From Candidatus Nitrosomarinus catalina (GTDB lineage: Archaea; Thermoproteota; Nitrososphaeria; Nitrososphaerales; Nitrosopumilaceae), in NCBI RefSeq assembly GCF_002156965.1, contig NZ_CP021324.1, forward strand, positions 1,004,681 through 1,068,680: a stretch of DNA of 64,000 nucleotides. The letters run 5' to 3'. Positions 45,532 to 54,194 of the stretch are shown piece by piece; position 1 is the first letter of the stretch, and each line of letters starts with the position of its first letter. The notes under the pieces were generated by a model. The model was not told the origin of the DNA. It saw nothing but the letters and a program-made list of their open reading frames with translations, and searched no databases. The position numbers were made by a program, and so were the translations under genes.

Positions 45532-47151
45532 TTATGCAGAAAATTTTGGACCTGCTGCTATAATATCATCTGAAACATTTTCAAATTTCTTAAAGTTTTC
45601 AACAAACATTTGAGCCAATTTTTTTGCTGAAAGATCATAGGAATCCTTGTCTACCCAAGTATGTTTAGGATCCAATATTTCTGACGGAACACCTTCAACT
45701 TCTGTTGGAATATCAAGATTAAGTAAATCGTCATGACGATATTTTACAATATCAAGTGCACCAGAAATTGCAGCAGTGACCATTGCACGGCTATATTTGA
45801 TCTTAATTCTTTTTCCAACACCATATGGTCCACCAGACCATCCAGTATTAACGAGATAAACAACGGTATTATGTTGATTAATTTTTTCACCTAGAAGTTT
45901 TGCATAAACTGATGCAGGTCTAGGCATGAATGGAGCACCAAAACACTGTGAAAAGACAGATTTTGGTTCTTTAATTCCTCTTTCAGTTCCTGCCAATTTA
46001 CTTGTATAACCAGACATGAAATGATACATTGCACCTTCTTTTGTTAGTCGGGATACAGGAGGTAAGACACCCAAAGCATCAGCTGTCAAAAATACAATGA
46101 CACGTGGGTTACCACCGACACTTGGAATTACTGCACCAGGAATGAAATCTAATGGATAACCAACACGAGTATTTTCAGTTAAAGAATTATCATCATAATC
46201 AGGTATGTTATCATTTAAGACAACATTTTCTAAAAGAGCGCCAGGTTTAATCGCATTCCAAATTTCAGGTTCTGCCTCTTGACTAAGGTTGATACATTTT
46301 GCATAACAACCTCCTTCAAAATTAAACGTACCATTATCAGACCAACCATGTTCATCATCACCAATTAATTTTCGATTTGGATCAGCAGAAAGAGTTGTTT
46401 TTCCAGTTCCAGATAATCCAAAGAATAACGCAGTATCTCCATTATCACCAATATTTGCCGAACAATGCATTGGGAAAATATTTCGGTCTGGCAATAAGAA
46501 ATTCATTACACCAAACATGGATTTTTTCATTTCACCAGCATATTCAGTTCCTCCAATCAAAACAATTTTTCTTGTTAAATCAATTAAAATAAAAACATCA
46601 GTTCTAGTTCCATCAATTTCAGGATCAGCTAAGAAATCATTAATACACAAAATGGTAAATTCAGGTTCGTGTTTTTCTAATTCTTCATCTGTTGGTCTAA
46701 TAAACAAATTACTTGAAAACATACTTTGCCATACATGATCATTGATTACTCTAATTGGTAAACGAGTTTCAGGATCAGCACCTACAAAACCATCAAAAAC
46801 AAAAAGTTCTTTGTTATCAACAAAGTCCTTCATTTTTTCAAAAAGTTTTTCAAATTTACCACTTGGGAATTGATGATTAATTTTTCCCCAGTCAATAGTT
46901 TCATGAGTCTTGTCATCATATACAATGAATCTGTCATCAGGTGACCTACCAGTATATTTTCCAGTATTTACTGAAAGAGAACCAGTAGAATTAACAACAC
47001 CTTCTTTTCTATCTACAGAAATAGCCACCATTTCATCAGTAGGTAAATTTCTATGAACTTTAGATGGATTTATGCCAAAATTCGTTAATTGAGACAAAAA
47101 TTTCTCTGAAGCGGATCTACCAAGTAATTCTGTCAATAGTTTAATCTCCAA
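45532..47151 (-). CDS. pckA: phosphoenolpyruvate carboxykinase (ATP)
   Basis: 539 residues from TTG at 47151. The P-loop G245-L-S-G-T-G-K-T252 and the metal site D265-D266 (LIGDDEHGW) are intact, with NTGKYTGRSPDDRFIV near the N-terminus and FIPGAVIPSVGGNPRVIVF. It converts oxaloacetate and ATP to PEP for gluconeogenesis. CGTATATGC about 26 bp upstream supports a leaderless TTG. Convergent with the subtilase, 1 nt apart. Confidence 0.95.
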   Translation of the reverse strand: MEIKLLTELLGRSASEKFLSQLTNFGINPSKVHRNLPTDEMVAISVDRKEGVVNSTGSLSVNTGKYTGRSPDDRFIVYDDKTHETIDWGKINHQFPSGKFEKLFEKMKDFVDNKELFVFDGFVGADPETRLPIRVINDHVWQSMFSSNLFIRPTDEELEKHEPEFTILCINDFLADPEIDGTRTDVFILIDLTRKIVLIGGTEYAGEMKKSMFGVMNFLLPDRNIFPMHCSANIGDNGDTALFFGLSGTGKTTLSADPNRKLIGDDEHGWSDNGTFNFEGGCYAKCINLSQEAEPEIWNAIKPGALLENVVLNDNIPDYDDNSLTENTRVGYPLDFIPGAVIPSVGGNPRVIVFLTADALGVLPPVSRLTKEGAMYHFMSGYTSKLAGTERGIKEPKSVFSQCFGAPFMPRPASVYAKLLGEKINQHNTVVYLVNTGWSGGPYGVGKRIKIKYSRAMVTAAISGALDIVKYRHDDLLNLDIPTEVEGVPSEILDPKHTWVDKDSYDLSAKKLAQMFVENFKKFENVSDDIIAAGPKFSA

Positions 47152-47284
47152 ATGTTGTGTGTTTGAGCATATACGAGGGTCATAAGATATTTAGATCCGC
47201 CTAGATTTTCCTTATTATCTCTTTTCCATGAGTATTTTTTGAGGTCGAGGAACGTATTTATTCCAAAATTCAAGACTTAGTTCC

Positions 47285-47689
47285 ATGCCAATCAACAAGG
47301 AATTGATCGAGAAAAGACAGGAAGTAAAACAAAACAAACCTGATTTTGTCAGACCAGAAAGTTGGCGATATGTTAGACTTCAAACTAATTGGAGAAAACC
47401 AAAAGGAATAGATCATCATCAAAGAAAACAAAAAAGTAGAGGACGTCCAGGTTTAGTTAAAGTTGGATATGGTGGACCTAAAGATGCAAGAGGATTACAT
47501 CCTTCAGGATTTACAGATAATTTAGTTTACAATATTTCAGATTTAGAAAAATTAGACCCAAAGAAAGATGGAGTCAGATTAGGACATGGTGTCGGTACTA
47601 AAAAGAGAAAAGAAATTGTCGTTAAAGCAGTAGAAAACAAATTTAAAATATTTAATGCAAGAGTGAGTGTAATTGCCAATAAATCTTAA
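47285..47689 (+). CDS. rpl32e: 50S ribosomal protein L32e (eL32)
   Basis: 134 residues. FVRPESWRYVRLQTNWRKPK, HHQRKQKSRGRPGLVKVGYG and HPSGFTDNLVYNISDLEKL are L32e signatures. It forms a separate two-gene unit with L19e, with which it shares 17 nt. GTATTTATTCC about 27 bp upstream is the TATA box. Confidence 0.95.
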   Translation: MPINKELIEKRQEVKQNKPDFVRPESWRYVRLQTNWRKPKGIDHHQRKQKSRGRPGLVKVGYGGPKDARGLHPSGFTDNLVYNISDLEKLDPKKDGVRLGHGVGTKKRKEIVVKAVENKFKIFNARVSVIANKS

Positions 47690-48128
47690 AGATAAAAAAC
47701 GACTTGCATCCAGAGTTACTGGAGTAGGAATTCACAGAATCAAATTTGATACTGATCACTTAGATGATATTGCAGATGCAATTACTAGAGAAAACATTAG
47801 AAGTTTAATCACCGCAAATACAATTCAAATCAAACCATTTACAGGAACATCTAGAGGAAGAGCACAAACCAAATTGGATCAGAGACACAAAAGAGGTACA
47901 ACACAAGGTTCCAAACAAGGTAGAAAAGGTGCAAGAGTTGGTAAAAAAGAAGTTTATGTTGCAAAAGTTCGTTCACTTAGAAGATTATTAAAAATTGCAA
48001 AAGATAGAAAAGATTTGACAAATCCAGAATTTTGGACACTATACAAAAAAGTAGGTGGAAATACTGTCAGAAATAAGGCTCACTTGAGAACTCTGATGGA
48101 CGAAATTAAAACCAAAAGAAAAGATTAG
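47673..48128 (+). CDS. rpl19e: 50S ribosomal protein L19e (eL19)
   Basis: 151 residues from a TTG inside the end of L32e. KRLASRVTGVGIHRIKFDTD, DAITRENIRSLITANTIQIK and the basic RGRAQTKLDQRHKRGTTQGS stretch are typical. The C-terminal helix is the usual exposed one. It ends in a 4-nt overlap with the convergent alkyltransferase gene. Confidence 0.95.
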   Translation: MPINLKDKKRLASRVTGVGIHRIKFDTDHLDDIADAITRENIRSLITANTIQIKPFTGTSRGRAQTKLDQRHKRGTTQGSKQGRKGARVGKKEVYVAKVRSLRRLLKIAKDRKDLTNPEFWTLYKKVGGNTVRNKAHLRTLMDEIKTKRKD

Positions 48129-48424
48129 AACCTAAATAATTTTTTATCAAAACTTGAAATTTTACCATTTTTGATTTCTATTCCCTCATCACTAAGCATT
48201 TTAGTTTTGATATGTTCACCATAGGCATAACCACCAATTTTACCTGTAGACATTACTACACGATGACATGGGACTATTGCAGGATATGGATTATTATTCA
48301 TAATTTTTCCAATAACTCTTTGACCATTTTTTAATCCAACAGCTTTTGCCAATTCACCATAAGTTGTAATTTGACCTTTAGGAACATCTAGTAATTTTTT
48401 GTAAACTCTTTGTTCAAGATTCAT
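48125..48424 (-). CDS. alkylguanine-DNA alkyltransferase-like protein (single domain)
   Basis: 99 residues, equivalent to only the C-terminal DNA-binding domain of MGMT/Ogt. VPKGQITTYGELAKAVGLKN is the HTH and IVPCHRVVMSTGKIGGYAYG contains the active-site Cys53 in PCHRV. It may repair O6-alkylguanine or act as an alkyltransferase-like protein that flags lesions; the Cys argues for catalysis. It overlaps dtdA by 4 nt. Confidence 0.88.
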   Translation of the reverse strand: MNLEQRVYKKLLDVPKGQITTYGELAKAVGLKNGQRVIGKIMNNNPYPAIVPCHRVVMSTGKIGGYAYGEHIKTKMLSDEGIEIKNGKISSFDKKLFRF

Positions 48425-49197
48425 AATTTAATTATCTCAAGTGAAGTTGATTTAAGAAGTTCAATAATTTTTTGTTTATTTGTTCCCAATCCACGCCAAT
48501 CTAAAAGAGCATATTTTGCCATTTTATTTTGTTTAATTATGTGTGAAAATAATTCCTCATCAAGTTCATCTAAAGCATGTTTTGGAATTACTGTTCCAAG
48601 AGCAAATTTTCCTTCAAGTAATTCATGAGTAAATTTTGTTGAGTAGTGAGTTCCACCAAAACAAATTGCTACAGGGTTTTCAGGTAACTTGTTGAGAAAA
48701 ACTTGGTGAACTAAATTTGCCACAGATTCACATAAGGATACATCAGTCCATTGTTTTTGAGTAGTGCCAATTTCTATGAAGATTGTAGGTTTAGTTAATG
48801 CAGTTGGACCATGATGAGTTGCTTCAATAGTGATTTGAAATTCTGAGAAATCTGATTGATGTTTTTGTAATGTTTGAAGATAATATTTTTGCAGATCAGG
48901 ATGAGGGATGGCAACTTGTCTATCATTTCCACCAAATTTTGCTTCAGAAAAGTTTCCAGTACTATGACAAGTCAATGCCAAAACTCCAGATTCTGCAGCA
49001 TGTTTTGATAAAAATACAAAACCATCATAATCGTATTTTTCTTCTAACCAATCAGCAGAAATTGTAGGAGTTGAAATAATGATTAAATCGTAGAATTTGC
49101 CTCGAAAAATATCTCCATCCAGGGTCATATTTTGTGAAAGAAAATTTGCCATATTGTAACCAGCAGGGTCATCTCGATACGCAATTAGGAGTTCCAT
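48421..49197 (-). CDS. dtdA: D-aminoacyl-tRNA deacylase, archaeal/plant type (DTD2/GEK1)
   Basis: 258 residues from the ATG at 49197 (MELLIAYRDDPAGYNMANFL). ALTCHSTGNFSEAKFGGNDR, IEATHHGPTALTKPTIFIEI and CFGGTHYSTKFT are DTD2 motifs. The enzyme frees D-amino acids from mischarged tRNAs. An upstream hydrophobic extension in the same frame (to 49320) lies over the secE promoter and is rejected. AATTAATATGG near 49219-49229 is its TATA box. Confidence 0.92.
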   Translation of the reverse strand: MELLIAYRDDPAGYNMANFLSQNMTLDGDIFRGKFYDLIIISTPTISADWLEEKYDYDGFVFLSKHAAESGVLALTCHSTGNFSEAKFGGNDRQVAIPHPDLQKYYLQTLQKHQSDFSEFQITIEATHHGPTALTKPTIFIEIGTTQKQWTDVSLCESVANLVHQVFLNKLPENPVAICFGGTHYSTKFTHELLEGKFALGTVIPKHALDELDEELFSHIIKQNKMAKYALLDWRGLGTNKQKIIELLKSTSLEIIKL

Positions 49198-49236
49198 GAG
49201 ATAAGGATTATAAGGACACCATATTAATTTCCACCA

Positions 49237-49410
49237 ATGAACCCGAAACAGACTTTGAAAAATATGTCTAATACTATGAAAATGGCAAAAAAGCCAGATA
49301 AAGATGAATATCAACAACATCTAAGATTAGTATTAACAGGAATTCTCGGAGTAGGAACAATTGGATTTATAATTCAATTTGTGTTTTCGGTAGTAACATT
49401 TGGTCGATAA
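49237..49410 (+). CDS. secE: preprotein translocase subunit SecE (Sec61 gamma)
   Basis: 57 residues starting MNPKQTLKNMSNTMKMAKKP. A basic amphipathic region is followed by a single membrane helix GILGVGTIGFIIQFVFSVV at the C-terminus, the SecE/Sec61-gamma layout. It is 2 nt ahead of spt5, and secE-spt5(nusG)-L11 is a conserved gene order, which supports the call. GATTATAAGG about 26 bp upstream is the TATA box, overlapping the region of the divergent dtdA promoter. Confidence 0.9.
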   Translation: MNPKQTLKNMSNTMKMAKKPDKDEYQQHLRLVLTGILGVGTIGFIIQFVFSVVTFGR

Positions 49411-49412
49411 AA

Positions 49413-49871
49413 TTGTCTGAAGAAATTAAATCACATTTATTTGCAATTAGAACCACTGGGGGTCAAGAAAAAGTGGTAATGAGATTATTAGAAGCTAAAG
49501 CAAATGCCAATCAAATTAACATTCAATCAGTTTTACTAGTTGACAATCTTAAGGGATATGTTGTAATCGAAGCAATTAATCCGAGCGATGCATATATGGC
49601 AGTAGAAGGAGTCAGACATATTCGTGGTCAATTAAGAGGAGAATTAGAATTCAAAGATATCGAAGGTTATCTTGTCAAGAAATCAACAGTTTCAACATTA
49701 GAAGTAGATAATATTATTGAAATTACCGGCGGACCATTCAAAGGAATGAAAGCAACAATTACTAGAATAGATGCAGATAAAGAAGAAGCAACAGTTGTGT
49801 TACTTGATGCATCTTATCAATTACCAGTAACTGTAGATGCAAATTATCTTAAACTCTCGAGTGGAGCTTAG
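49413..49871 (+). CDS. spt5: transcription elongation factor Spt5 (NusG)
   Basis: 152 residues from TTG at 49413. The NGN domain (LFAIRTTGGQEKVVMRLLEA, KGYVVIEAINPSDAYMAVEG, VRHIRGQLRGELEF) is followed by a KOW domain (IIEITGGPFKGMKATITRID). It binds the RNA polymerase clamp with Spt4 and raises processivity. Confidence 0.95.
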   Translation: MSEEIKSHLFAIRTTGGQEKVVMRLLEAKANANQINIQSVLLVDNLKGYVVIEAINPSDAYMAVEGVRHIRGQLRGELEFKDIEGYLVKKSTVSTLEVDNIIEITGGPFKGMKATITRIDADKEEATVVLLDASYQLPVTVDANYLKLSSGA

Positions 49872-49906
49872 GAAGGATTAAATTTTCGGGATTAAACTGA
49901 TTTAAC

Positions 49907-50386
49907 ATGGGAGAACAAAAAGTATCATCACTTGTAACTGGAGGAGGAGCATCCGCAGGTCCACCATTAGGTCCAGCATTAGGTCCTCTAGGAGTTAACA
50001 TCATGGAAGTTATCTCAGCAATTAATGAAAAAACTAAAGATTTCGAGGGAATGAAAGTTCCTGTAACTGTCATAGTAGATACAGATACAAAAAAATATGA
50101 AATTGAAATCGGCATTCCTTCTGCTGCTGCATTAATCATGAAAGAAGCAGGAATTCAAAAAGGCTCAAGTACTTCAGGTACAGAATGGGCAGGAGATGTC
50201 ACAATGGATGGAATTGTTAAAGTAGCAAATACAAAACTCGAAAAATCTTATGCAACATCATTAAAATCAGTTGCAAAATCCATCATTGGTACATGTGTAG
50301 CATTAGGAGTTAAAGTAGAAGGAAAAACTCCAAAAGAAATTACTGCCGAAATCAATGAAGGTAAATGGGATCAAAAATTCCAATAA
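49907..50386 (+). CDS. rpl11: 50S ribosomal protein L11 (uL11)
   Basis: 159 residues. VTGGGASAGPPLGPALGPLG, INEKTKDFEGMKVPVTVIVD and SVAKSIIGTCVALGVKVEGK are classic L11. It builds the base of the stalk at the GTPase centre. It follows spt5 by 35 nt; L1 and L10, normally adjacent, come after an opposing Lrp gene. Confidence 0.96.
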   Translation: MGEQKVSSLVTGGGASAGPPLGPALGPLGVNIMEVISAINEKTKDFEGMKVPVTVIVDTDTKKYEIEIGIPSAAALIMKEAGIQKGSSTSGTEWAGDVTMDGIVKVANTKLEKSYATSLKSVAKSIIGTCVALGVKVEGKTPKEITAEINEGKWDQKFQ

Positions 50387-50866
50387 TTATTCAATAAGAT
50401 AAACAGGATCTTTATCGGTTTTTTGTAATTCTACAAAGGTTTCAGTATTTTGAACACCTTCTATTTTTCCAATTTTTTCAATAACTACGGAGTGTAAGGC
50501 TTCGAGATTTTTTGCATATACTTCAATCATTATATCAAATCTACCAGTCACTTCAGAAATAGAAACAATTTCAACTGTCTCCATGAATTTCTCATGAATT
50601 TTTTCTTTTAATTTTGGGTCACGGTTAACTCCAACGGAGGCCTTTACTCCAAATCCCAACAAAGATTGATCAATATCAACAGTGAATTTTTTGATTAATT
50701 TCTTTTTCATTAATCGTTTAATTCTACTATACAAAACAGAGGCGTTAATACCAAGTTTTTTAGATAAAACAGGAACTGAAATAGATCCATCTTTAGTTAA
50801 TTCATAGAGCAATTTCATATCAAGATCATCAAATCGATGCAATATGATGAAAAGATTGCTTCTCAT
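50387..50866 (-). CDS. Lrp/AsnC-family transcription regulator
   Basis: 159 residues. The N-terminal winged HTH (DLDMKLLYELTKDGSISVPV, LGINASVLYSRIKRLMKKKL) is followed by a RAM ligand-binding domain (VSISEVTGRFDIMIEVYAKN, IEGVQNTETFVELQ). These octamer-forming proteins sense amino acids or related ligands. The ATG at 50866 is used; TTG at 50842, closer to where homologues begin, is possible. It interrupts the L11-L1-L10 order and is convergent with L11 with no gap. Confidence 0.92.
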   Translation of the reverse strand: MRSNLFIILHRFDDLDMKLLYELTKDGSISVPVLSKKLGINASVLYSRIKRLMKKKLIKKFTVDIDQSLLGFGVKASVGVNRDPKLKEKIHEKFMETVEIVSISEVTGRFDIMIEVYAKNLEALHSVVIEKIGKIEGVQNTETFVELQKTDKDPVYLIE

Positions 50867-51010
50867 TTAATATATCTATAAGTTTTTGGCAAAAATTGCT
50901 TTGAAATTACAATTTTTTCATATAAAAAAAGAAAATTTTTTAAAATAATTAAGAGTTAGGAAGGTCGATCTCTAAACGATTTTAAGTAGGTTTTCTGGAA
51001 TTTGTTCGTA

Positions 51011-51673
51011 ATGATTACAGAAGCACAATTGGCAGAGGTAGTAACAAAAGCCAAAGAGGAGACTAAAAAAATGAAATTTAAACAATCCTTAGAACTAATA
51101 ATTAATTTCAAAGATATTGATGTAAAGAAAGGATTTGCAATAAATGAAGTAGTTCAACTTCCAAAAACAAATTCTCCTGCAACAGTATGTGTAATTGCTA
51201 CTGGTGAAATGAGCCAAAAAGCAAAAGCAGCAAATGCTGATTCAGTAATCGGAAATGAAGAATTAGCAAAATTTGAAGCTAACAAAAGAGAATCTAGAAA
51301 ATTCATTAACAAATATGATTTCTTTTTGGCAGATACAAAAATTATGCCAACAGTTGGTAAAGCACTTGGTCAACTTTTAGGTCCAAGAGGAAAAATGCCA
51401 ACACCAGTTCCATTTGACGCACCTATTGATGCATTTCTAGCAAGATTTAGAACATCAATTAAAGTTAGAACAAGAGCATCATTATCAATTTCATGTAAAA
51501 TTGGCGATGAATCTATGGAAGATTCAGATTTAGCAACTAATGCATTTGCAGTTCTAAATACAATTGAGAAGAAATTACCAAACGGTGAAAAAAATATCAA
51601 AAAAGTTATGATAAAAACTACAATGGGTAAACCAGTAAAACAAGTACAGGAGATAAAGAAAAAGTATGCATGA
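51011..51673 (+). CDS. rpl1: 50S ribosomal protein L1 (uL1)
   Basis: 220 residues from the ATG at 51011 (MITEAQLAEVVTKAKEETKK). KFKQSLELIINFKDIDVKKG, FLADTKIMPTVGKALGQLLG and PRGKMPTPVPFDAPID are L1 motifs. It forms the L1 stalk. TTTTAA about 26 bp before 51011 indicates leaderless initiation, so the rRNA-mimic leader control known from Methanococcus is not evident. It overlaps L10 by 8 nt. Confidence 0.95.
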   Translation: MITEAQLAEVVTKAKEETKKMKFKQSLELIINFKDIDVKKGFAINEVVQLPKTNSPATVCVIATGEMSQKAKAANADSVIGNEELAKFEANKRESRKFINKYDFFLADTKIMPTVGKALGQLLGPRGKMPTPVPFDAPIDAFLARFRTSIKVRTRASLSISCKIGDESMEDSDLATNAFAVLNTIEKKLPNGEKNIKKVMIKTTMGKPVKQVQEIKKKYA

Positions 51674-52532
51674 AAATAGAACTACATATCCAAAAAGAAA
51701 AATGGAAATGTATCAACAATTACTAGAGTTACCAAAAAAATACAAAACAATTTCAATTATTCAAATGAATAAAGTTCGTTCAACACAAATTTTACCATTA
51801 AGAAAAACTTTGAAAGGTGAAGTAGAATTTGTTTGTGTCAAAGATAGAGTTGCAAAAAAAGCACTTGAATCATCAGACATTCCAGGAATGAAAGAATTTT
51901 CTACAGAACTAAAAGGACAAGTCATGTTCATATTCACAAACATGTCACCATTCAAACTCAATGTGTTACTAGGTAAAAACAAAGTCATGATGGGTGCACG
52001 TTCTGGAGATATTGCAAGTATGGATATTGTAGTAGCTGAGAAAAACACAGGAATTGCACCAGGACCAATGCTTACAGAATTCAAAGAGGCAGGAATTCCA
52101 ACAAAGATTGATCAAGGAACAATTTGGATTGCCAAAGAAACAACACCAGCCAAAAAAGGCGATGCAATTAATGAAAAATTAGCAGCAATTTTAGGTAAAT
52201 TAGATATCAAACCAGTAGAGGCAGGAATTTCACTTTATTCAGCAGTTGAAGAAGGTCTCAAATACACTGAAGACGAGATGGTCGTAGACGTTGAGAAAAC
52301 AAGAGACTTGTTTGCACAATTCCACCAAGAAGCAGTTTCACTATCAATTGAAGCAGGTTACATTACTGCAGATAACGTTACACAAATTCTTACAAAAGCA
52401 GCACAATCTGCACGTTCAGTATCTATTGAGTCAGGTTTCATGACTGATGAAACAAAAGAGCAAATCTTACAAAAAGCAGATGCTCAAGCTAAAGGCTTAG
52501 CAGGTCAAGCAAAAGACTATACACCAGCCTAA
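51666..52532 (+). CDS. rpl10: 50S ribosomal protein L10 (uL10, P0)
   Basis: 288 residues. YPKRKMEMYQQLLELPKKYK, MNKVRSTQILPLRKTLKGEV and GNPGPMLTEF-like GIAPGPMLTEFKEAGIPTKI are P0 motifs. The C-terminal helix region with repeated AGYITADNVTQIL/SGFMTDETKEQIL carries the L12 dimer-binding sites. The usual acidic Phe-containing tail after it is missing; the protein ends GLAGQAKDYTPA. The 3' end overlaps the convergent channel gene by 4 nt. Confidence 0.94.
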   Translation: MHENRTTYPKRKMEMYQQLLELPKKYKTISIIQMNKVRSTQILPLRKTLKGEVEFVCVKDRVAKKALESSDIPGMKEFSTELKGQVMFIFTNMSPFKLNVLLGKNKVMMGARSGDIASMDIVVAEKNTGIAPGPMLTEFKEAGIPTKIDQGTIWIAKETTPAKKGDAINEKLAAILGKLDIKPVEAGISLYSAVEEGLKYTEDEMVVDVEKTRDLFAQFHQEAVSLSIEAGYITADNVTQILTKAAQSARSVSIESGFMTDETKEQILQKADAQAKGLAGQAKDYTPA

Positions 52533-53167
52533 GAATCAGTGTTTTTTACTTTAGGTAAATTCCAGTTATACTTTATTGCAATTAATCTCAAGGTAGTAGT
52601 TAGAATTATTCCAATAATTGTTGCAACATAGATTTCTTCTGTAAAATACAATAGTATTGAAAAAATTACAATTCCAATGAAACTAGCTGTAAGATAAAAT
52701 TCTTTTACAAACACTATAGGAGATTGATTAACAAAGACATCTCTTAATACACCACCACCAACAGCAGTCAAAATACCTGCTAGCATAATGGCTAAAAAAT
52801 TTAATCCAAAAATATTGTAAGCAAAAGTTGCTCCAATAATTGTAAAAACACCAAGACCAATTGCATCAAATTTCAAAAATAAATTCCAGTGTTTTTTTAA
52901 TTTAGAGTACAAAAAGAAGATTACAATTCCTGAAGCGACAGTAGCTATCACATATGCAGGATCAACAATAGAATTTGGAACCCTACCCAAAACAACATCC
53001 CTTATCGTACCACCTGCCACACCAGTAATAGTTGCAAGTAGTAAAATTCCCACAAAATCAAATTTTTTTTCAATTGCCTTAAAAGCACCAGTAATTGCAA
53101 AAGCTACAGTACCAAATAGATCTAAAACATAGATGAAAAATTCAGTACTAAAAGAAAATTCTGTCAA
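52529..53167 (-). CDS. TRIC/UPF0126-family membrane protein
   Basis: 212 residues with about seven membrane helices in two similar halves. Each half has the glycine-rich motif of the family: GVAGGTIRDVVLGRVP and AVGGGVLRDVFVNQSP. Prokaryotic members form trimeric cation channels. It sits on the minus strand between L10 and L12, so it splits the usual L10-L12 pair. Confidence 0.88.
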   Translation of the reverse strand: MTEFSFSTEFFIYVLDLFGTVAFAITGAFKAIEKKFDFVGILLLATITGVAGGTIRDVVLGRVPNSIVDPAYVIATVASGIVIFFLYSKLKKHWNLFLKFDAIGLGVFTIIGATFAYNIFGLNFLAIMLAGILTAVGGGVLRDVFVNQSPIVFVKEFYLTASFIGIVIFSILLYFTEEIYVATIIGIILTTTLRLIAIKYNWNLPKVKNTDS

Positions 53168-53245
53168 CGAATAGAAAAGCGGTAAACAGAGTAATTAAGA
53201 TTAATTAAAAATAAGTATAAAATTAAGTTGAAAGAATAAAGTTGC

Positions 53246-53545
53246 TTAGCCGAATAAGGATGAGAGTCCTTCCATGGCTGCTTCTTCGTTTTTAGGTTCT
53301 TCTTTCTTTTCTTCTTTTGCTGGTGCATCTGCTGCTGCTTCAGCTGCCGGTGCGGCTGCTGCAACTGCTACAGGTGCGGCTTTAACTGCCTCATTGATGT
53401 CAACATCAGCTAAGGCTGCAACTAGTGATTTAACTTGGGCTTCATTAACTTCAGCTCCAGATGCTTTAACAACTGAACTGAGGTTTGCCTCGTTAACTTC
53501 TTTGTCTAGTTTATGAAGAAGTAAAGCAGCGTAAACATATTCCAT
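53246..53545 (-). CDS. rpl12: 50S ribosomal protein L12 (P1)
   Basis: 99 residues from the ATG at 53545 ([20 protein letters not shown]), the usual archaeal beginning; an ATG at 53569 is in frame, but the TATA-like TTTTATAT at about 53572-53580 lies right beside it and is about 26 bp before 53545. An Ala-rich hinge and charged segment lead to EGLSSLFG, the conserved tip that binds translation GTPases. It is separated from L10 and reads the other way. Confidence 0.94.
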   Translation of the reverse strand: MEYVYAALLLHKLDKEVNEANLSSVVKASGAEVNEAQVKSLVAALADVDINEAVKAAPVAVAAAAPAAEAAADAPAKEEKKEEPKNEEAAMEGLSSLFG

Positions 53546-53569
53546 TGTACCATGAATCTCTTGGGGCAT

Positions 53570-53580
53570 AATATAAAACT
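53570..53580 (-). promoter_or_regulatory. TATA-like box of L12
   Basis: TTTTATAT on the minus strand is about 26 bp before the ATG at 53545. Just upstream GGCG and CGCC (53584-53597) form an inverted repeat around AAGTGA that could be an operator. Confidence 0.5.
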
Positions 53581-53605
53581 ATGGCGAAGTGACGCCTGAA
53601 AAAAT

Positions 53606-54115
53606 CTAATTGAGAATTTTTAAACTTCTACAAACAGCGTATAAAGTTCTCTTCAAGTTTGGATCGGTTAAAGTATCCATCCTATTTCTCAAAACTCTTT
53701 TTGCTTCATCTCTTTCAGTACCTGGAGCCAAAGACAAAACAGTGTTAATGAATTCAGGAATTGATTCACGAATCCAACCATCTAAAACTGCATAAATTTT
53801 TGGAGGAATAATATCACATTTATCAACATCAAGATCTAAAACATCAGCATAATTTTCAGATTCAACTCGATACACCAATGCCAAAACAACATTGTCAGGA
53901 GTTGGATGATTGAGAATTTCTTCGGATCTTTCACCAGTTTTACCTTGTTTAATCTTATTTTTGAGACCAATTGGATTTACAATTACACCATTAACTCCTA
54001 CTTTTCTGCCATCAACACCGCTAACTACGGCAAAAATAAAGTCATTAAAATCACCATTTTTTTTAATTGAGAAAATATGAGTGCCCTCTTTGAGTTTAGG
54101 CTTGCTTCCAAACAT
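53606..54115 (-). CDS. hypothetical soluble protein
   Basis: 169 residues from the ATG at 54115 (MFGSKPKLKEGTHIFSIKKN); the upstream ATG at 54160 is less likely. An N-terminal beta region (DFIFAVVSGVDGRKVGVNGV) is followed by a helical C-terminal half (AKRVLRNRMDTLTDPNLKRT). No membrane segment or metal site. It lies divergent from alaS and upstream of L12. Family not recognised. Confidence 0.72.
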   Translation of the reverse strand: MFGSKPKLKEGTHIFSIKKNGDFNDFIFAVVSGVDGRKVGVNGVIVNPIGLKNKIKQGKTGERSEEILNHPTPDNVVLALVYRVESENYADVLDLDVDKCDIIPPKIYAVLDGWIRESIPEFINTVLSLAPGTERDEAKRVLRNRMDTLTDPNLKRTLYAVCRSLKILN

Positions 54116-54194
54116 AATTAGGATAAAAGATTGATTGTATTTAATGTAATCATTAATCAATAATACTTAATATCGGAAAGAGGCATGCTCATCG

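Noticed and set aside
49198-49320. 41-residue N-terminal extension of DtdA
   Set aside because: It runs antisense through the secE gene and its promoter; homologues begin at MELLIAYR.
53164-53364. 66-codon minus-strand ORF with Gln/Lys repeats
   Set aside because: It is an alternate frame of the Ala/Lys-rich hinge of L12.
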